A DNA stretch of 7,153 nt from assembly GCA_017508895.1 (NCBI GenBank), contig JAFWRA010000041.1, positions 1 to 7,153 of the forward strand. Reading direction: 5' to 3'. Positions 5,877 through 7,153 of the stretch are shown here, piece after piece. The notes below the pieces were generated by a model. It made no database searches. It worked only from the letters and a program-made list of their open reading frames with translations, and was not told where the DNA came from. The stretch comes from Bacteroidales bacterium. Its GTDB lineage: Bacteria > Bacteroidota > Bacteroidia > Bacteroidales > F082. Position 1 is the stretch's first letter. The number at the start of each line of letters is the position of its first letter. The position numbers and the translations under genes are program-made.

Positions 5877-6635
5877 TTAGAAGTTTACCGTTGCATTTCC
5901 TTCATATTCTCCCGTACTGACATTGACGACCTGGACGCGCAGCGAGGTTTCCGTGACCTTCACATTGATGTAGTAGCCCACAGCCGAGAAGTTGTTTTCC
6001 TTGCCAGTAGTATTTTCATTATAGATACCGCTGTTCCAGCCTTTTTGTTCCTCGTAGAGTTTTTCAAGGTATTCTTTGGCAACCACTCTATAACCTTTAT
6101 CCAATAAAATGTCTATCAATTGATCTTTGAAATCTCCTCTATCCATACTACTAGTTACAGTTACTTGATCTATGGCCATCCGTGAGCCTTCACGTACATT
6201 GCGTAAGGCTTTGTTCAAGGCTTCGGAAAGATTGCTATTTGTTTGTGCTTCTGGGTCTTGTAAATCCACCACTTTCCCAACAACATTGCATTTATAATAG
6301 TCTATTATTTCATAATCATAAATAGCATTTCCTGCAAGACCATAATGACTAAACACTTTACGTTCTTCATTTCTGTAATTTTCTTCTTTTTGCATTTCCC
6401 TTATTTCAACTACCCTATTTGGATATTCCGTTTTGGCTTTTTCCAATAACAAAATATAAACCTCTTGGTCTCTCCAACTTTGATCCTTCCTTTCTTTTGT
6501 CACAAGTGAAATTGTTCCTAATACTTTTTCGTTTGGTTTTGGTGCTTTCTTGTAATCAGGTTCAGTTTGTGCATACCCGAAACTGAACATTCCAACCAAC
6601 AAGGCTGCCATGAAGAATTTTGTTACTTTTTTCAT
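5877..6635 (-). CDS. Secreted protein with CsgG/LpoB-like C-terminal domain (paralog 2)
   Basis: This is a 252-residue exported protein, first gene of the minus-strand pair. Residues 1-22 are a Sec signal peptide (MKKVTKFF, hydrophobic core, cleavage after YA before Q23). A central domain spans about 50-125, with AKTEYPNRVVEIREM (67-81) corresponding to AKQANPNKEVGIRNL of paralog 1. The C-terminal domain (about 135-252) repeats the paralog blocks: DKGYRVVAKEYLEKLYEEQ (179-197), NSGIYN, SAVGYYI and VQVVNVSTGEYEGN (234-247). It resembles the CsgG/LpoB fold and lacks a lipidation cysteine. Identity between the two is high at the C-terminus and low in the middle, which reads as an old tandem duplication. 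The central coding part (about 6080-6560) is much more AT-rich than the neighbouring paralog. Upstream is a long structured minus-strand leader. Function is unknown; an envelope role is inferred. Confidence 0.82.
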   Translation of the reverse strand: MKKVTKFFMAALLVGMFSFGYAQTEPDYKKAPKPNEKVLGTISLVTKERKDQSWRDQEVYILLLEKAKTEYPNRVVEIREMQKEENYRNEERKVFSHYGLAGNAIYDYEIIDYYKCNVVGKVVDLQDPEAQTNSNLSEALNKALRNVREGSRMAIDQVTVTSSMDRGDFKDQLIDILLDKGYRVVAKEYLEKLYEEQKGWNSGIYNENTTGKENNFSAVGYYINVKVTETSLRVQVVNVSTGEYEGNATVNF

Positions 6636-6698
6636 TTTGTTCAGGTTTTAATTGTTATTATTTGATTGATTAACTTGTTTCTATTTCCAAACAAGCAC

Positions 6699-6729
6699 AA
6701 AAAAAGCGTGAAACTTCCTTGTTTCCCGC
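6699..6729 (-). terminator. Intrinsic terminator upstream of the secreted-protein operon
   Basis: Read on the minus strand, GCGGGAAAC (6729-6721) pairs with GTTTCACGC (6714-6706) around the loop AAGGAA. This gives 8 bp with one G-A mismatch, followed at once by seven Ts (6705-6699). It sits about 64 bases before the ATG at 6635 and after the only clear promoter, so it would end a small RNA or attenuate the operon. Confidence 0.75.
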
Positions 6730-6957
6730 AACTTGAGGTATTTGGCGTAACCCGATTCACACAAGAAATAAGTCTATCTCACGCTACGCGCGAGCATTTA
6801 GACTAAAACTTTGTGAACCTTCGAGTAAAAATCGCCAAATTTTCAAGTTGAAGAATTCAGTTTTAATGCTGTTATTTATGTCGTTTCATTTCACGCAATT
6901 CTGCGCTTTTATTACATATTCGTTTCGTTTTTATGGGGTTACTATTTGTGTTTTATT
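6699..6957 (-). ncRNA. Predicted structured small RNA or regulatory leader
   Basis: From the promoter at 6962 a minus-strand transcript of about 255 nt would reach the T-run at 6699. It folds into nested stems. P1 is GCGTGAAA (6896-6889) with TTTCACGC (6713-6706). P2 is CAACTTGA/TCAAGTTG between 6850-6843 and 6736-6729, extended by TTTGGCG/CGCCAAA (6839-6833 with 6747-6741). P3 pairs 6823-6809 with 6765-6753, as TTCACA/TGTGAA with short flanking helices. P4 pairs 6804-6799 with 6776-6771 (AGTCTA/TAGACT), capped by CTC-CGC/GCG-GAG around TAC at 6785-6787. P1 competes with the terminator for its 3' arm. No known riboswitch, tmRNA, RNase P or SRP signature was recognised. A rod of about 190 nt is reminiscent of 6S RNA, but the family is not identified. 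Confidence 0.5.
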
Positions 6958-6961
6958 GGGG

Positions 6962-6990
6962 CAAAAGTACACATTTTTTCGAAAGTACAA
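6962..6990 (-). promoter_or_regulatory. Minus-strand Bacteroidetes promoter for the structured RNA / secreted operon
   Basis: Read on the minus strand, TACTTTTG (6969-6962) matches TAnnTTTG. CTTG ending at 6988 gives a -33-like TTG with an 18-base spacer, slightly short. Transcription would start near 6955-6957, leaving about 320 bases before the ATG at 6635. It lies roughly 30 to 60 bases outside the probable end of the IS30-type element. Confidence 0.55.
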
Positions 6991-7019
6991 GGGATTTGGT
7001 GCGTTTTTTCGTCAGCGCA

Positions 7020-7153
7020 GGTTCAAATAGCAAGTGCAAAAATAGCGGAAATTTAGATGCAAAGTTGAAAGAACCTGTTTTTAGGGGAGTTGAAGTTTAG
7101 TTTTTCTCTTGGTCTTTTGTTGATTTTATATTGGATTTGCTTGACAGAGTCAT
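7020..7153 (-). mobile_element. End of an IS30-family insertion sequence (partial)
   Basis: The C-terminal coding part of an IS30-type transposase enters from the right edge. The sequence after its stop, read on the minus strand as TTTGCACTTGCTATTTGAAC (7040-7021), looks like the terminal region of related Bacteroidetes elements by recollection. The opposite end is outside the window, so the inverted repeat and exact boundary cannot be confirmed; 7020 is an estimate. Confidence 0.5.
7053..7153 (-). CDS. IS30-family transposase, C-terminal fragment (cut by window edge)
   Basis: Thirty-two C-terminal codons are visible, first complete codon at 7151-7149. The reading DSVKQIQYKINKRPREK, then LNFNSP and FFQLCI, carries the RPRxxLxFxSP block that ends IS30-family DDE transposases; this follows the last catalytic glutamate of the integrase core. 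The bulk of the gene is beyond 7153. The stop at 7055-7053 is early: the same frame continues for nine codons reading ISAIFALAI to a second stop at 7025-7023, and that tail resembles the usual ALA/ALS-type end of Bacteroidetes IS30 proteins. It may therefore be a decayed copy. The call rests on a short match. Confidence 0.65.
   Translation of the reverse strand, partial: DSVKQIQYKINKRPREKLNFNSPKNRFFQLCI

Larger units (their letters stand above)
6636..7052. other. Gene-free intergenic stretch of about 415 bases
   Basis: No convincing protein gene is seen here. The stretch contains, on the minus strand, a promoter (6962-6990), a long nested hairpin (6706-6896) and a terminator (6699-6729), described separately. 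Between the terminator and the ATG at 6635 there are about 64 AT-rich bases without a recognisable TAnnTTTG box. The right-hand edge belongs to the end of an IS30-type element. Confidence 0.7.

Noticed and set aside
6872..6889. Tiny minus-strand ORF (MKRHK) within the structured leader, as an attenuator leader peptide
   Set aside because: A five-codon frame in AT-rich DNA is expected by chance; no run of regulatory codons and no ribosome binding site.
6848..7030. 60-codon open frame on + in the intergenic stretch
   Set aside because: It crosses the hairpin arm, the minus-strand promoter and the IS edge, with phenylalanine-rich low-complexity sequence and no motif.

Overview
The window looks like a chromosomal segment from a member of the Bacteroidales, perhaps Prevotella-like. 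Three promoters carry the Bacteroidetes -7 signature TAnnTTTG (near 224, 2496 and 4203 on +) and a fourth lies on the minus strand near 6962. Shine-Dalgarno sequences are weak or absent, and the protein families (RhuM, HTH-Fic, a lipoprotein amidohydrolase, an IS30-type transposase) suit that group. The assignment is inferred from signals and protein style only.

Left part (1-2483, + strand): a 250-base AT-rich region with three phased palindromes built on GCAAAATTTGC leads into a tight run of four genes. These are an 88-residue N-terminal remnant of a RhuM-family protein that keeps its helix-turn-helix, a WYL-domain transcriptional regulator (4 bases later), a DEDDh 3'-5' exonuclease (ATGA overlap) and a beta-class carbonic anhydrase (1 base later). 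Spacing suggests one transcript from the promoter at 224.

Middle part (2484-5122, + strand): a lipoprotein YtcJ-like amidohydrolase has its own promoter. It is followed by a Fic AMP-transferase fused to an N-terminal excisionase/MerR-like HTH. The Fic promoter carries an inverted repeat TTGCCG-CTAT-CGGCAA over the -33/spacer region and a further half-site abutting the start codon, which suggests autoregulation. A hairpin terminator separates it from convergent genes.

Right part (5181-7153, - strand): two tandem, diverged secreted paralogs have C-terminal halves resembling the CsgG/LpoB fold. Upstream of them is a gene-free stretch of about 415 bases. On the minus strand this stretch holds a promoter, a long nested hairpin of about 190 nt and a textbook intrinsic terminator with seven Ts, about 64 bases before the first paralog. 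It is either a standalone structured small RNA (a 6S-like rod is one possibility) or a long leader with terminator/antiterminator alternatives controlling the secreted pair. The window ends inside the C-terminus of an IS30-family transposase, so an insertion sequence borders this promoter.

The strongest candidates for something undescribed are the structured minus-strand RNA with its secreted CsgG/LpoB-like pair, the HTH-Fic with its operator, and the palindrome array upstream of, and echoed inside, the RhuM remnant.
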